Of a DNA stretch of 64,000 nt, positions 9,263 through 18,960 are shown piece after piece; positions within the stretch are counted from its first letter, which is position 1, and each line of letters opens with the position of its first letter. Location of the stretch: assembly GCA_963829135.1 (NCBI GenBank), contig CAWHHO010000006.1, forward strand, positions 434,001 through 498,000, read 5' to 3'. The DNA comes from Kumtagia sp963829135. GTDB taxonomy: Bacteria; Pseudomonadota; Alphaproteobacteria; Rhizobiales; Rhizobiaceae. Position numbers and translations under genes: made by a program. Under the pieces are notes generated by a model. It was not told where the DNA came from and searched no databases. It saw only the letters and a list, made by a program, of their open reading frames with translations.

Positions 9263-9391
9263 GTTCCCGTTGCAATCGCTCCCCATGCTGTGATGACGCG
9301 AGCCGCACAAACGTCGCATTTCATAGGCGAAGAATTGGTCTCGACCGTTCGCGATATCGATTCGCTCCGGAAGATATTCGGGAGTCTGCCC

Positions 9392-10057
9392 ATGCTCATC
9401 CTGACACGCTTATTGACGTTAGCGCTGGTTGCCGTGGTTTCAGCGACCTCCCTCGCGCCGGCGCAAAACAATGGTGACATCATGCTGCTCGATGCTGCTA
9501 ACGATGGCGACGTTGATGCGGTGCGCAGGTGGGTGAAGTCCGGCGAGAACGTCGATGCGCGTGATGGCACCGGCCGGACCGCCCTGCTGATTGCCGCGCG
9601 AGCCAACCAGGCCGAGGCCGCGCGGGTTCTCATCGATGCAGGTGCCGACATCAACGCCAAGGACGCAATCCAGGACACCCCGTTCCTGTATGCGGCGGCA
9701 GAGGGGCGCAACGACATTCTGCGGCACATTCTCTCCACGGGCAGAGCCAATCTGAGGGACACCAACCGCTACGGCGGAGTGGCGCTCATCCCAGCCTCGC
9801 ATCATGGTCACGTTGAAACCGTGCGCATGTTGCTCGACACCGAGATCGATATCGATCACGTTAACAATCTCGGCTGGACGGCCATTCTGGAAGCGGTGAT
9901 CCTCGGCGACGGCGGGCCAGTGTACCAGGAAATCGTCGGCATGCTGGTAAGAGCCGGCGCGAGGCCAATCCCGGATCGGGACGGAAGGACACCGCTCGAC
10001 CACGCGCGTGCCATGGGATTTGGAGAGATTGCCAAGATTCTCGAAGGACGCGCTTAG
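9392..10057 (+). CDS. Ankyrin-repeat protein with signal peptide
   Basis: Exported ankyrin-repeat protein of 221 residues. The first 23 or so residues form a signal peptide (MLILTRLLTLALVAVVSATSL, cleavage likely after APA). The rest is about five ankyrin repeats, recognisable by GRTALLIAARANQAEAARVLIDAGADI and similar units. The frame is open upstream to 9224, but that would run through the rplQ terminator; the ATG at 9392 has a GGGAG site and begins the signal peptide. Ankyrin repeats mediate protein binding; the partner is unknown. Lies between the ribosomal operon and a periplasmic protease. Confidence 0.8.
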   Translation: MLILTRLLTLALVAVVSATSLAPAQNNGDIMLLDAANDGDVDAVRRWVKSGENVDARDGTGRTALLIAARANQAEAARVLIDAGADINAKDAIQDTPFLYAAAEGRNDILRHILSTGRANLRDTNRYGGVALIPASHHGHVETVRMLLDTEIDIDHVNNLGWTAILEAVILGDGGPVYQEIVGMLVRAGARPIPDRDGRTPLDHARAMGFGEIAKILEGRA

Positions 10058-10205
10058 GGTCGTCGACCCTGTGGATCGGCCGGCTCCCGCTTCGCTTCCC
10101 GCTGGCGGCGGAGGTTCGATCCATTTTCGCGGTGCCGGCGCCCGCACGCCTTTCATTTTGCACAATCATCGCGCTTATAGGTGGACGTTCCGTTGGAGGA
10201 TTCGC

Positions 10206-11700
10206 ATGTCCACGAAAGGCTTTCTGGCCCTTCTGGTTTCAATTTGGCTGGCCGTGGGTGGTGCAGCGTTCGCGCAGGAAAAGCCGGCAACTGACAAGCA
10301 GGTCGAGCCTGGGCTGAAGGATGTGCTGACCGATCTGCTGCAGAGCATGGAGGAGCCGCCTCCGCCGCCGGCGCCGCCGGGCCGCCGCTTGCCATTCGGA
10401 CGCACGGAGCTCCAGCTTTCCTTTGCACCTTTGGTCAAGGACGTCGCCCCGGCTGTTGTCAATGTCTATGCCTCGCAGCAGGTGAGGGCGCGTTCGCCGT
10501 TCGAAGGTGATCCATTTTTCGAACGCTTTTTCGGAGGTGGTGGTCCGCCACGCGCCCGGTCGGCCCTTGGTTCCGGCGTGTTGGTCGACAAAAGCGGGCT
10601 TATCGTCACCAACTTTCATGTCATTCGCGATGCGGACGAGGTGAAGGTTGCTCTGTCGGACGGCCGCGAATTCGAGAGCAAGGTGCTGCTGAAGGACGAA
10701 ACAATCGATCTCGCAGTGCTCAAGGTCGAAGGCGACGGCAATTTCCCGACGGTTGAAATCGGTGACTCGGATGCTCTGCTGGTTGGCGACCTGGTGTTGG
10801 CGATCGGCAATCCCTTCGGCGTCGGCCAGACCACGACGAGCGGCATTGTTTCAGCGCTTGCCCGCTCGCATATCGGCGTCTCGGATTTCGGCTTCTTCAT
10901 CCAGACCGACGCGGCAATCAATCCGGGCAATTCGGGCGGCGGGCTGATCAACATGACCGGACAGTTGGTCGGAATCAATACGGCGATCTACAGCCGCAGC
11001 GGCGGGTCCATCGGCATCGGCTTTGCCATTCCTTCAAACATCGTGCGGGCCGTGCTCAACGCGGCAAAGAACGGTCAGGATTTCTTTGAGCGTCCGTTTA
11101 TCGGTGCGAGCTTCGATCCGGTGACCGCGCAGATCGCTGAAATCGCTCGGCATGAAGACGCCGACCGGCGCGCTGATCGCCGACGTTACCAAGGATGGCC
11201 CCGCCGAAAAGGCCGGGCTAAAGCCAGGCGATGTCGTGCTGGCAATGAACGACATCGCGATCGAGCATGTCGACGCGCTGGGGTATCGGCTGGCAACGCA
11301 GATGATCGGAGCCAAGGCTAGCCTCAAGGTTCTGACCAAAGGCGAGGAAAAGACGATCGAGATCGTTCTTGCGCGCGCACCGGAAGGTGCTGCGACCGAA
11401 CCGATGCTGATCGATGGCCGCAGCCCGTTTGCCGGCGCGAAGGTATCGGAACTTTCGCCGCGCCTTGCGCAACGCCTCGGCATGCCGACCGAGACGACCG
11501 GCGTAACGATCGTCGACATTGACAGGGGCTCGCCGGCGGCGGGCCTCGGCCTGCGCCCACGCGACATCGTACGCGAGGTGAACGGCGCGCAGATCACCAC
11601 CGCCAAGCAGCTCGCCGAAATCGCCGCTCAGAAAACGCGCTGGTGGCGCTTTACGGTGGAGCGCGACGGGCAGATCCTGAAACAGATGCTTCGCTTCTGA
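10206..11700 (+). CDS. Do-type periplasmic serine protease, DegP/DegQ family (frameshifted)
   Basis: HtrA/Do protease, about 497 residues after correcting one frameshift. It has a signal peptide (residues 1-23), a Pro-rich linker, a trypsin-like domain with His138 (TNFHVI), Asp169 (DLAVLKV) and Ser243 (GNSGGG), then two PDZ domains. It degrades misfolded envelope proteins. Near 11140-11142 the frame shifts by one base: GAAA would have to be GAA to continue into LGMKTPTGALIADVTKDGPAEKAG. The corrected length (1494 bases) is divisible by three, and both PDZ domains are intact downstream, so an extra A in a homopolymer is likely. The stop overlaps the rarA start by one base. Confidence 0.88.
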
Positions 11701-13019
11701 TGACGGACCTGTTTGCGCAGGAAACCACGCAAAAACCCGAAACGGGGCGGCCTCTCGCTGACCGGCTGCGGCCGGCGCGCCTGGACGAGGTCGTCGGGCA
11801 GGATCACCTTACGGGGGAGGACGGCGCGCTGACGCGGATGATCCGCTCTGGCTCGCTGGGCTCGATGATATTCTGGGGGCCGCCGGGCACCGGCAAGACG
11901 ACGGTTGCGCGACTGCTGGCCGGCGAGACGGATCTAGCCTTCGAGCAGATTTCGGCGATCTTTTCCGGTGTCGCCGACCTTAAGAAGGTGTTCGAGACGG
12001 CGCGCATGCGCCGTACGAACGGGCGCCAGACACTGCTATTCGTCGATGAAATTCACCGGTTCAACCGTGCACAGCAGGATTCCTTCCTGCCTGTAATGGA
12101 GGACGGCACGGTCATCCTCGTCGGAGCGACGACTGAAAATCCGTCATTCGAACTCAATGCCGCGCTGCTGTCGCGCGCACGGGTCCTGGTATTCCGGACG
12201 CTCGGCGAGGAAAGCTTGTCGCTGCTCTTGCATCGCGCGGAGGAGATCGAAGGTCGACCGTTGCCTCTCGACGAGCAGGCAAGGGCGGTGCTCCTGCGCA
12301 TGGCCGACGGGGATGGCCGCGCTGCGCTCACGCTTGCAGAGGAGGTGTGGCGCGCCGCCCGGCCAGGCGAGGTATTCAACGCCGATGCGCTGCAGAGCAT
12401 CGTTCAGCGCCGTGCTCCCGTTTATGACAAGGGCCAGGACGGCCACTACAATCTGATTTCGGCGCTGCATAAATCGGTGCGCGGTTCTGACCCGGACGCT
12501 GCGCTCTACTACCTGGCCCGTATGTTCGATGCTGGCGAAGATCCGCTCTATCTCGGACGCCGGCTTGTGCGGATGGCGGTTGAAGATATCGGGCTTGCCG
12601 ACCCGCAGGCATTGGTGATCGCCAACGCCGCAAAGGACGCTTACGATTACCTCGGCTCGCCTGAGGGTGAACTGGCCTTCGCGCAGGCCTGCGTCTATCT
12701 CGCCACAGCGCCGAAATCGAACGCCATCTACACCGCATTTAAGGCGGCGACGCGCGCCGCCAAGGAACACGGCTCTCTTTTGCCGCCGAAGCATATTCTG
12801 AATGCTCCCACCAAGCTGATGAAGGACGAGAGCTACGGCTCGGGCTATCAATACGACCACGATCAGCCCGACGCGTTCTCCGGGCAGGACTACTTCCCGG
12901 AGAGGATGGGGCGGCATAGGTTCTACGACCCGCCGGATCGAGGCTTCGAGCGTGAGATCCGCAAGCGCCTCGACTATTGGACGAAGCTCAGGAACGAACG
13001 CTCTGGCGGTAGCAATTGA
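11700..13019 (+). CDS. rarA: Replication-associated recombination protein A (RarA/MgsA AAA+ ATPase)
   Basis: RarA, 439 residues, an AAA+ ATPase related to clamp-loader and RuvB proteins that acts at stalled replication forks. Walker A GPPGTGKT is at residues 60-67 and Walker B LLFVDEIHRF at 112-121. C-terminal MgsA domain features include ALHKSVRGSDPDAALYYLARM and YQYDHD. The ATG at 11700 shares its A with the TGA of the protease gene, giving tight coupling. Normal length. Confidence 0.93.
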   Translation: MTDLFAQETTQKPETGRPLADRLRPARLDEVVGQDHLTGEDGALTRMIRSGSLGSMIFWGPPGTGKTTVARLLAGETDLAFEQISAIFSGVADLKKVFETARMRRTNGRQTLLFVDEIHRFNRAQQDSFLPVMEDGTVILVGATTENPSFELNAALLSRARVLVFRTLGEESLSLLLHRAEEIEGRPLPLDEQARAVLLRMADGDGRAALTLAEEVWRAARPGEVFNADALQSIVQRRAPVYDKGQDGHYNLISALHKSVRGSDPDAALYYLARMFDAGEDPLYLGRRLVRMAVEDIGLADPQALVIANAAKDAYDYLGSPEGELAFAQACVYLATAPKSNAIYTAFKAATRAAKEHGSLLPPKHILNAPTKLMKDESYGSGYQYDHDQPDAFSGQDYFPERMGRHRFYDPPDRGFEREIRKRLDYWTKLRNERSGGSN

Positions 13020-13056
13020 AGTCGCGCATACTCCGCTCAGCCGGCGGGAGCGAGCG

Positions 13057-13893
13057 TTGGGCGGTATCAGCAATCGAGTGGCAGAGGCGCGGGCTTTCTA
13101 CGCCAAGCAGATGTCTGTCATCAGCGGCTCGACCGATCCGCGGCTGGAGCGGGCCTTCGGCATGGTGCCGCGCGAGGTCTTCCTGCCGCTGCCACCATGG
13201 CACGTGATGGTCGGCAGCCATTTCGTTGAAACGCCCGGGACCGACCCTTCATACCTTTACCAGAATTCGCTGGTCGTTCTCGACCGGCGCAAGGGCATCA
13301 ACAACGGCGAGCCCTTTCTGCATGCCGGTTGGATTGCGGCTGTCGCACCACAGCCCGGCGAAACCGTCGTCCATATAGGCGCCGGCACGGGCTATTACAC
13401 AGCGATCCTCTCACTGCTGGTTCTGGAGGGAGGGTCGGTAACGGCGCTCGAGATTGATGAGGCGCTTGCCAAAGCGGCGATGCGCAATCTGAAGCCGTTC
13501 GAAAACGTCACCGTTGCCAACGCGAATGCGGTGCAGGCGGACTTGCCGCCAGCGGACATCATCTATGTGAATGCGGGGGTGGTGGCGCCGCCGCTCTCTT
13601 GGGTGACGGCATTGCTGCCACATGGCCGGCTGATCTTTCCATGGCGGCCATCGCACGACATTGCAATCGCTATGCTGGCGACGAGAACCGCCAAGGGCTA
13701 CAGCGTCAGACCGCTCTCGGGAGCCTGGTTCATTCCCTGCATCGGAGCATCCGATCAGGGACGCACGTTGCGTCAGCCCTCAAGCAGCGAGGCGTGGCTT
13801 TCGCGATCGATCGTGCTGACTTCAGAGCGTCAGCCCGATGAGAGCGCAACCGCGACCTATCCCGACCTGTGGTTTTCAACCAACTCGCTGTAA
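13057..13893 (+). CDS. Protein-L-isoaspartate O-methyltransferase-like protein
   Basis: SAM-dependent methyltransferase of the PIMT (Pcm) family, about 278 residues. It shows the SAM-binding motif VVHIGAGTGYYTAILSLLV and PREVFLPLPPW. Classical Pcm repairs isoaspartyl residues; this subfamily is longer at the C-terminus and its substrate is not established. The start is uncertain: TTG 13057 has a GGGAG site seven bases upstream and leads into GGISNRVAEARAFYAKQM; GTG 13078 and ATG 13111 are alternatives. Follows rarA by 37 bases. Confidence 0.75.
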   Translation: MGGISNRVAEARAFYAKQMSVISGSTDPRLERAFGMVPREVFLPLPPWHVMVGSHFVETPGTDPSYLYQNSLVVLDRRKGINNGEPFLHAGWIAAVAPQPGETVVHIGAGTGYYTAILSLLVLEGGSVTALEIDEALAKAAMRNLKPFENVTVANANAVQADLPPADIIYVNAGVVAPPLSWVTALLPHGRLIFPWRPSHDIAIAMLATRTAKGYSVRPLSGAWFIPCIGASDQGRTLRQPSSSEAWLSRSIVLTSERQPDESATATYPDLWFSTNSL

Positions 13894-13902
13894 ACGGTGA
13901 GC

Positions 13903-14292
13903 ATGACCTCAGGTATTTTGCACACTCTCATTGTCGCTGTCGGAGGCGGAATCGGCGCCGCGATCCGGCATCTCGTCAATCTCGCTTCAGTGCGTCTGTT
14001 GGGAATGTCCTTTCCGTGGGGAACACTGGCGATCAACATCGCAGGCTGCTTCGCCATGGGTGTTTTCATCGAGTTGCTGGCTCGCCGGTTCAATGCTTCC
14101 AATGAACTCCGCCTCTTCATCGCGACGGGCGTACTCGGTGGCTTTACGACATTCTCGGCTTTCTCGCTTGATTTCGCGGTTCTTTGGGAACGGGGAGCGC
14201 TGCTGCCCGCCGCCGGCTACGTGGTCGCCAGCGTTATTGGCTCGCTGATGGCCGTGTTTCTCGGCTTATGGCTCGCAAGAAGCTTCGGTTGA
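13903..14292 (+). CDS. crcB: Fluoride ion exporter CrcB/Fluc
   Basis: Fluc/CrcB fluoride channel, 129 residues with four membrane helices; dual-topology dimers export F- from the cytoplasm. GTLAINIAGCFAMG and GGFTTFSAFSLD are the family motifs. ATG 13903 was chosen over the GTG at 13897, which forms part of its ribosome-binding region. Sits 9 bases after the PIMT-like gene and 35 bases before the pseudouridine synthase. No fluoride riboswitch was recognised upstream. Confidence 0.93.
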   Translation: MTSGILHTLIVAVGGGIGAAIRHLVNLASVRLLGMSFPWGTLAINIAGCFAMGVFIELLARRFNASNELRLFIATGVLGGFTTFSAFSLDFAVLWERGALLPAAGYVVASVIGSLMAVFLGLWLARSFG

Positions 14293-14327
14293 TGCTATTC
14301 GCCCGTTCGCAGAAAGAACGGTGAACG

Positions 14328-15314
14328 ATGGCTGGCGTAGAGCAAATCATAGTGGACGGCGGTGAGGCGGGCATGCGCCTCGATCGCTGGTTCAAGTCGC
14401 ACTATCCCGGCCTCGGCTTCGGCCATCTGCAGAAGCTGCTGCGTTCGGGCCAGGTGCGCGTGGACGGTTCGCGCGCCAAATCCGACACCCGCATCGAGCC
14501 GGGCCAGATGATCCGGGTGCCGCCGCTCGAAGTCGACCGCAAGGGCGACGCACCGCTTACCCAGCGCACGCTGCGCGGCGTCGACGACGGCGAGGCCTTG
14601 TCGAAGATGATCCTGTTCGAGGATCCGAAAGTATACGTCTTCAACAAGCCTTCCGGCCTTGCGGTGCAGGGCGGTTCGGGCGTGACGCGCAGCGTCGATT
14701 CAATGCTGGAGGCGTTTCGCAGCAAGAAGGGCGAGAAGCCGCGCCTGGTTCACCGGCTCGACCGCGATACATCGGGCGTGCTTGTCGTGGCGCGCACGCG
14801 GCTGGCGGCGATGAAGCTGGCGGAGGCGTTTCGCGGTAGAGACGCCAAGAAGACATACTGGTCGCTGGTGAAAGGCGCGCCGTCGAAACGCGAGGACAAG
14901 ATCTCGACCTGGCTGGTCAAGGAGTCCACGCCGGACGGCGACCGTATGCGCGTCGCCAAGCATGGGGAGAAGGGCGCGGATCATGCCGTCTCCTACTACA
15001 GGATCGTCGAGCAGGCGGCACAGGCGCTGGCCTGGCTTGAGATGGAGCCGTATACCGGCCGCACGCACCAGTTGCGCGTGCATGCGGCCCACATCGGCCA
15101 TCCGATCATCGGCGATCCGAAATATTTCGAAGCAGACACCAATTGGGATTTTCCCGGCGGCATGCAGAACCGGCTTCACCTTCTTGCGCGCCGCATTGTC
15201 ATCCCGCACCCCGACAGGGGCGTGATCGACGTCACCGCGCCGCTGCCGCCGCATATGCGCCAGAGCTGGGCCCTGCTCGGTTTCGATGAGTCGAGCGCGG
15301 CGGAAGATTCCTGA
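14328..15314 (+). CDS. RluC/RluD-type 23S rRNA pseudouridine synthase
   Basis: Pseudouridine synthase, 328 residues, with an N-terminal S4 RNA-binding domain (MRLDRWFKSHYPGLGFGHLQKLLRSGQVRV) and the RluA-family catalytic domain containing LVHRLDRDTSGVLVVART with the catalytic Asp. RTHQLRVHAAHIGHPIIGDPKY is the conserved C-terminal motif. Isomerises specific uridines in large-subunit rRNA; RluC is the most likely orthologue, but RluD cannot be excluded from sequence alone. Confidence 0.9.
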   Translation: MAGVEQIIVDGGEAGMRLDRWFKSHYPGLGFGHLQKLLRSGQVRVDGSRAKSDTRIEPGQMIRVPPLEVDRKGDAPLTQRTLRGVDDGEALSKMILFEDPKVYVFNKPSGLAVQGGSGVTRSVDSMLEAFRSKKGEKPRLVHRLDRDTSGVLVVARTRLAAMKLAEAFRGRDAKKTYWSLVKGAPSKREDKISTWLVKESTPDGDRMRVAKHGEKGADHAVSYYRIVEQAAQALAWLEMEPYTGRTHQLRVHAAHIGHPIIGDPKYFEADTNWDFPGGMQNRLHLLARRIVIPHPDRGVIDVTAPLPPHMRQSWALLGFDESSAAEDS

Positions 15315-15491
15315 AAGTGGATCTTGGTCCTGCAACTCCCTGCTTTTGCCCCACGATGACGATTGAGAAGTCTGCGACTTTGCCTCTGCGCGGGCGACGG
15401 TGAGATATGCAGCAAATACTGGCTCTCAAGGGTCGTGACGGGGGCTGCTGAAGGGAGATAACGCCTTGCATCGCAACGATTACCCGACCGA

Positions 15492-16439
15492 ATGCTTGAG
15501 CGATCGGCTCAAGCACCTCCGAACGTGACCGCCGCAGCACTTGATCGCCGTCATTCCGTCGATCTCGCGGCGGCCGCGATCATGCTCGGCCTCACCTTTT
15601 CGTGGGGCGTAAACGGCGTCGCCGCCAAGCTTTCCTATTCGGGCTTCGATCCTGTCTTCATCTCCATCGCCCGGTCGCTGATCGGGGGCGCTTTTGTTGT
15701 CGCTTGGTGCCGCCTTCGCGGCATCGCGCTCTTTACTTTGGACGGAACAGGGGTCGCCGGGGCTCTTGCTGGATTCTTATTCGGGGTGGAGTTCCTGCTG
15801 CTCTACATTGGGCTTGACCATACGACGGTCGCGCGCAGCACGCTGCTGGTCAACACCATGCCGTTCTGGGTGTTGGTCGGTGGTCATTTCCTGCTCGGCG
15901 AGCCTATTACCGTGCGCAAGCTGGTTGGATTGGTTCTCGCCTTCGCGGGATTGGTCGCGGTGTTCTCTGACAAGCTGAATGCCGGCGGCGCCGACACGAT
16001 GGTAGGCGATCTGCTGAGCCTTGCGGCGGGCCTCGCCTGGGCGCTCACCAATATCGTCATAAAGCGCTCGAAACACCTTACCAGCACCAGCGCCGAAAAG
16101 CTCCTGCTCTACCAACTGGCCGGTGCTGCAATCGTCGGTTCGATTGCGATTCCGTTCGCCGGACCGATGATCCGGAATGTCAGCACGCTGCCGGTGTTGT
16201 CGCTGCTGTTCCAGTCGATCTACATCGTTGCATTCACCTACGTGCTTTGGTTCTGGCTACTCAGGCGCTATCCCGCGTCGGGGCTTGCCAGCTTCACTTT
16301 CCTGACGCCGGCTTTCGGCGTGTTGTGCGGTGGAATTTTGCTCGGCGAGCATCTATCTCTGCGCATATTCCTGGCGCTTGGACTGATTGCCGCTGGCCTC
16401 ATCATCGTCAATCGCCCAGCGAAACGAGTGGAAGACTGA
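15492..16439 (+). CDS. DMT-superfamily (EamA) transporter
   Basis: Inner-membrane transporter, 315 residues, with about ten hydrophobic helices arranged as two EamA repeats (roughly residues 28-155 and 172-306). Family features such as LGLTFSWGVNGVAAKLSYSGFDPVFISIARSLIGG and the second-repeat LTPAFGVLCGGILLGEHLSL are visible. Probably exports a metabolite; the substrate cannot be told. The 177-base region before it holds no recognised signal. The stop lies three bases before the atp12 start. Confidence 0.85.
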   Translation: MLERSAQAPPNVTAAALDRRHSVDLAAAAIMLGLTFSWGVNGVAAKLSYSGFDPVFISIARSLIGGAFVVAWCRLRGIALFTLDGTGVAGALAGFLFGVEFLLLYIGLDHTTVARSTLLVNTMPFWVLVGGHFLLGEPITVRKLVGLVLAFAGLVAVFSDKLNAGGADTMVGDLLSLAAGLAWALTNIVIKRSKHLTSTSAEKLLLYQLAGAAIVGSIAIPFAGPMIRNVSTLPVLSLLFQSIYIVAFTYVLWFWLLRRYPASGLASFTFLTPAFGVLCGGILLGEHLSLRIFLALGLIAAGLIIVNRPAKRVED

Positions 16440-16442
16440 CCG

Positions 16443-17228
16443 ATGCGCGACATACTGAACGATCTGGACTCCAGCGTGAACCTGTCGGACCCGGATCCGG
16501 TGCGCAGGGCGCAGATCCAGATGAAGACACCGCTGCCTAAGCGTTTCTACACGACTGTCACAGTCGCGGCCGGCGACGGTGGGTATATCGTCAAGCTGGA
16601 CGACAAGACAGCAAGGACGCCGGCCCGAGCGCCTATGCTGCTGCCGACTGAAGCGGCGGCGCAAATGGTTGCCGAAGAGTTCGATGCGCAGCAGAAGAAC
16701 ATTGATCCCGTAACAATGCCTACGATGCGGCTGGTCAATACGGCGATTGACGGCGTGTCGCGCGAAATGGACGCGGTTCTGGAGGACATTCTGCGCTTCG
16801 CTTCCGCTGACTTGCTCTGTTATCGCGCGGACGCGCCAGAAAGGCTGGTAGAGCGGCAGAATGAAGCTTGGGACGGTGTGCTCGATTGGGCGCAGTCAGC
16901 ACTGGGCGCGCGGCTGAATCTTGCGGAGGGTGTCATCCATGTCGAGCAGCCACGGGAGTCCATTGCCATGCTGAACCTGCATCTGCGCCAGCGCGCGGAG
17001 CCGTTCCGGCTGGCTGCAATCCATCTGATGACCTCAATCACCGGTTCGGCTCTTTTGGCACTCTCGGTTGATGCCGGCGAACGCGATGCCGAAACCGCAT
17101 GGCTCGCCGCGCATGTCGACGAGGATTGGCAGATTGAGCATTGGGGACAGGATTCCGAGGCAATGGCTCGCCGGGCACAACGCAAACGCGATTTCTTGGC
17201 CGCAGCGCGCCTTATCGCGACACTCTAG
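16443..17228 (+). CDS. F1-ATPase assembly chaperone ATP12 family
   Basis: ATP12-family protein, 261 residues. Homologues are found in alphaproteobacteria and mitochondria, where Atp12p binds the F1 alpha subunit during ATP synthase assembly. Characteristic stretches are KRFYTTVTVAAGDGGYIVKLDDKTARTPAR and the VNTAIDGV segment followed by DLLCYRA. Close spacing (3 bases) after the transporter suggests cotranscription. Confidence 0.9.
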   Translation: MRDILNDLDSSVNLSDPDPVRRAQIQMKTPLPKRFYTTVTVAAGDGGYIVKLDDKTARTPARAPMLLPTEAAAQMVAEEFDAQQKNIDPVTMPTMRLVNTAIDGVSREMDAVLEDILRFASADLLCYRADAPERLVERQNEAWDGVLDWAQSALGARLNLAEGVIHVEQPRESIAMLNLHLRQRAEPFRLAAIHLMTSITGSALLALSVDAGERDAETAWLAAHVDEDWQIEHWGQDSEAMARRAQRKRDFLAAARLIATL

Positions 17229-17302
17229 TCAGACATAGAGGTAAAGAGGCGCCGGCGCTGGCGAAACGATCGCTGGCTCTGACGGACTTTCCTGAAGGCA
17301 GA

Positions 17303-17506
17303 TCAGTTAACCGGCTTGGCTTGCGCGTTCGCTTCGTCATCGATCGCTTCGCGATGATACCAGGCGTCGTAATCCACGACAGGCAACGGTTTCGCCGGAA
17401 AACTGAGCACCGATTGTCGATGATTATTCAATCCCAACGTGCCGGTCCGCCGTCCGGAGGGGAAAGCGATGATCGTTGCAGATTCGCGATACGTGCCAGT
17501 AGCCAT
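17303..17506 (-). CDS. DUF2735-like small protein divergent from glnII
   Basis: Small protein of 67 residues on the minus strand. RESATIIAFPSGRR near the N-terminus and the DAWYHREAI segment near the C-terminus resemble the DUF2735 family, which is found beside glnII in many Rhizobiales; the family match is from memory. The function is unknown. The frame is open upstream to 17581; ATG 17506 gives MATGTYRESATI and the family-like length, but no strong ribosome-binding site supports any start. Convergent with atp12, divergent from glnII across a 389-base region. Confidence 0.6.
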   Translation of the reverse strand: MATGTYRESATIIAFPSGRRTGTLGLNNHRQSVLSFPAKPLPVVDYDAWYHREAIDDEANAQAKPVN

Positions 17507-17895
17507 TGCACTTTTGTCCATTGGGGGTCGCTGTGCAGCGCCGAGTTCAAACAACATAGTATCTGCCAGTAATTTGTGCAATATGCATCCAAAATTATCA
17601 CTATATGCCCAAAATTTAATCTTGAAATGCTTGTGCTGCTTTGGGCGGCAGGCTGCCTATTTCCAACGCACCGTACAGGCGGCTTAATACCGTCACGATA
17701 TTCAGAAACGCCTCTGGAACGCGCAAGTTCCTCCTGAATGGCGCTTTCTGGCTATTCCCTGATCGCTTTGCGCCAGCAAAGCGTTTCTAGGCCGAGTGGC
17801 ATATTAATTGCTTTGTTAACAATGGGAGCCGGCCAGAGCGTCGGCGGAGCGTGTGTGCTCACCCGCAAAACAGGAATGGGTTCTGAGAGGCCGGT
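17507..17895. other. Intergenic control region between the DUF2735-like gene and glnII
   Basis: 389 bases without a gene. The left part (about 17565-17640) is markedly AT-rich for this genome and could hold activator or IHF sites, though no clear NtrC palindrome was resolved. The right part contains the sigma-54-like promoter at 17797-17812. No terminator was recognised here. Confidence 0.5.
17797..17812 (+). promoter_or_regulatory. Sigma-54 (-24/-12) promoter candidate for glnII
   Basis: TGGCATATTAATTGCT matches TGGCAYGNNNNTTGCW with one mismatch and has the required 10 bases between the GG and GC doublets. It lies about 85 bases before the glnII ATG. Rhizobial glnII genes are known to be NtrC/sigma-54 dependent, which supports the call. 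Confidence 0.75.
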
Positions 17896-18936
17896 ATGAC
17901 GAAATACAAACTCGAATACATTTGGCTGGACGGCTACACGCCGGTCCCGAATTTTCGGGGGAAGACGCAAATCAAGGACTTCGCCGAATTCCCGAAGCTG
18001 GAAGAATTGCCGCTTTGGGGTTTTGACGGCTCGTCGACCCTGCAGGCTGAGGGCCGCAGCTCGGACTGCGTGCTGAAGCCGGTCGCCGTCTACCCGGACC
18101 CGGCCCGCACCAACGGTGCGCTGGTTATGTGCGAAGTCATGATGCCGGATGGCGTCACTCCGCACTCAACAAACGCTCGCGCTACTATTCTTGACGACGA
18201 AGGCACCTGGTTCGGTTTCGAACAAGAGTACTTCTTCTACAAGAACGGTCGTCCGCTCGGGTTTCCGGAAACAGGTTACCCTGCGCCGCAGGGGCCTTAC
18301 TACACAGGCGTCGGCTATTCGAATGTCGGCGACGTCGCCCGCAAGATCGTCGAGGAACATCTCGACCTGTGCCTTGCTGCTGGAATCAACCACGAAGGCA
18401 TCAATGCCGAAGTGGCGAAGGGTCAGTGGGAGTTCCAGGTATTCGGCAAGGGCTCCAAAAAGGCGGCCGACGAAATCTGGATGGCCCGCTACCTTCTGCA
18501 GCGCCTGACGGAGAAATATGGAATCGATATCGAGTACCACTGCAAGCCGCTGGGCGACACTGACTGGAACGGCTCGGGCATGCATTGCAACTTCTCGACC
18601 AAATACATGCGCGAAGTTGGCGGCAAGGAGTACTTCGAAGCGCTAATGGCGGCATTTGACAAGAACCTGATGGACCACATTGCCGTCTATGGGCCGGACA
18701 ACGACAAGCGCCTGACGGGCAAGCATGAGACCGCGCCTTGGAACAAGTTCAGCTATGGCGTTGCCGATCGCGGTGCATCAATCCGTGTGCCGCACTCGTT
18801 CATCAAAAACGACTACAAGGGCTATCTGGAAGATCGCCGCCCGAACTCGCAGGGCGACCCCTACCAGATCGCGTCTCAGGTCCTGAAGACGATCTCGGAA
18901 GTGCCGCTCGCCGACGCCAAAAAGGCCGCCGCATAA
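17896..18936 (+). CDS. glnII: Glutamine synthetase type II (GSII)
   Basis: Eukaryote-type glutamine synthetase, 346 residues, forming glutamine from glutamate, ammonia and ATP. The start MTKYKLEYIWLDGYTPVPN, LPLWGFDGSST, the catalytic-domain WFGFEQEYFF and NGSGMHCNFSTK are typical of GSII, and the adenylylation loop of GSI is absent. In rhizobia GSII is induced under nitrogen limitation through NtrC; a sigma-54-like promoter lies upstream. Monocistronic: a strong terminator follows. The other glutamine synthetase, glnA with glnB, is only about 3.5 kb downstream. Confidence 0.96.
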   Translation: MTKYKLEYIWLDGYTPVPNFRGKTQIKDFAEFPKLEELPLWGFDGSSTLQAEGRSSDCVLKPVAVYPDPARTNGALVMCEVMMPDGVTPHSTNARATILDDEGTWFGFEQEYFFYKNGRPLGFPETGYPAPQGPYYTGVGYSNVGDVARKIVEEHLDLCLAAGINHEGINAEVAKGQWEFQVFGKGSKKAADEIWMARYLLQRLTEKYGIDIEYHCKPLGDTDWNGSGMHCNFSTKYMREVGGKEYFEALMAAFDKNLMDHIAVYGPDNDKRLTGKHETAPWNKFSYGVADRGASIRVPHSFIKNDYKGYLEDRRPNSQGDPYQIASQVLKTISEVPLADAKKAAA

Positions 18937-18960
18937 TTCTGTTGTGCAGGTATGTACTCC

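Noticed and set aside
13897..13903. GTG at 13897 as the crcB start
   Set aside because: It adds only two residues and overlaps the GGTGAG sequence that serves as ribosome-binding site for the ATG at 13903.
15315..15491. Possible small gene between the pseudouridine synthase and the DMT transporter
   Set aside because: Frames there are short, lack ribosome-binding sites and show no family resemblance.
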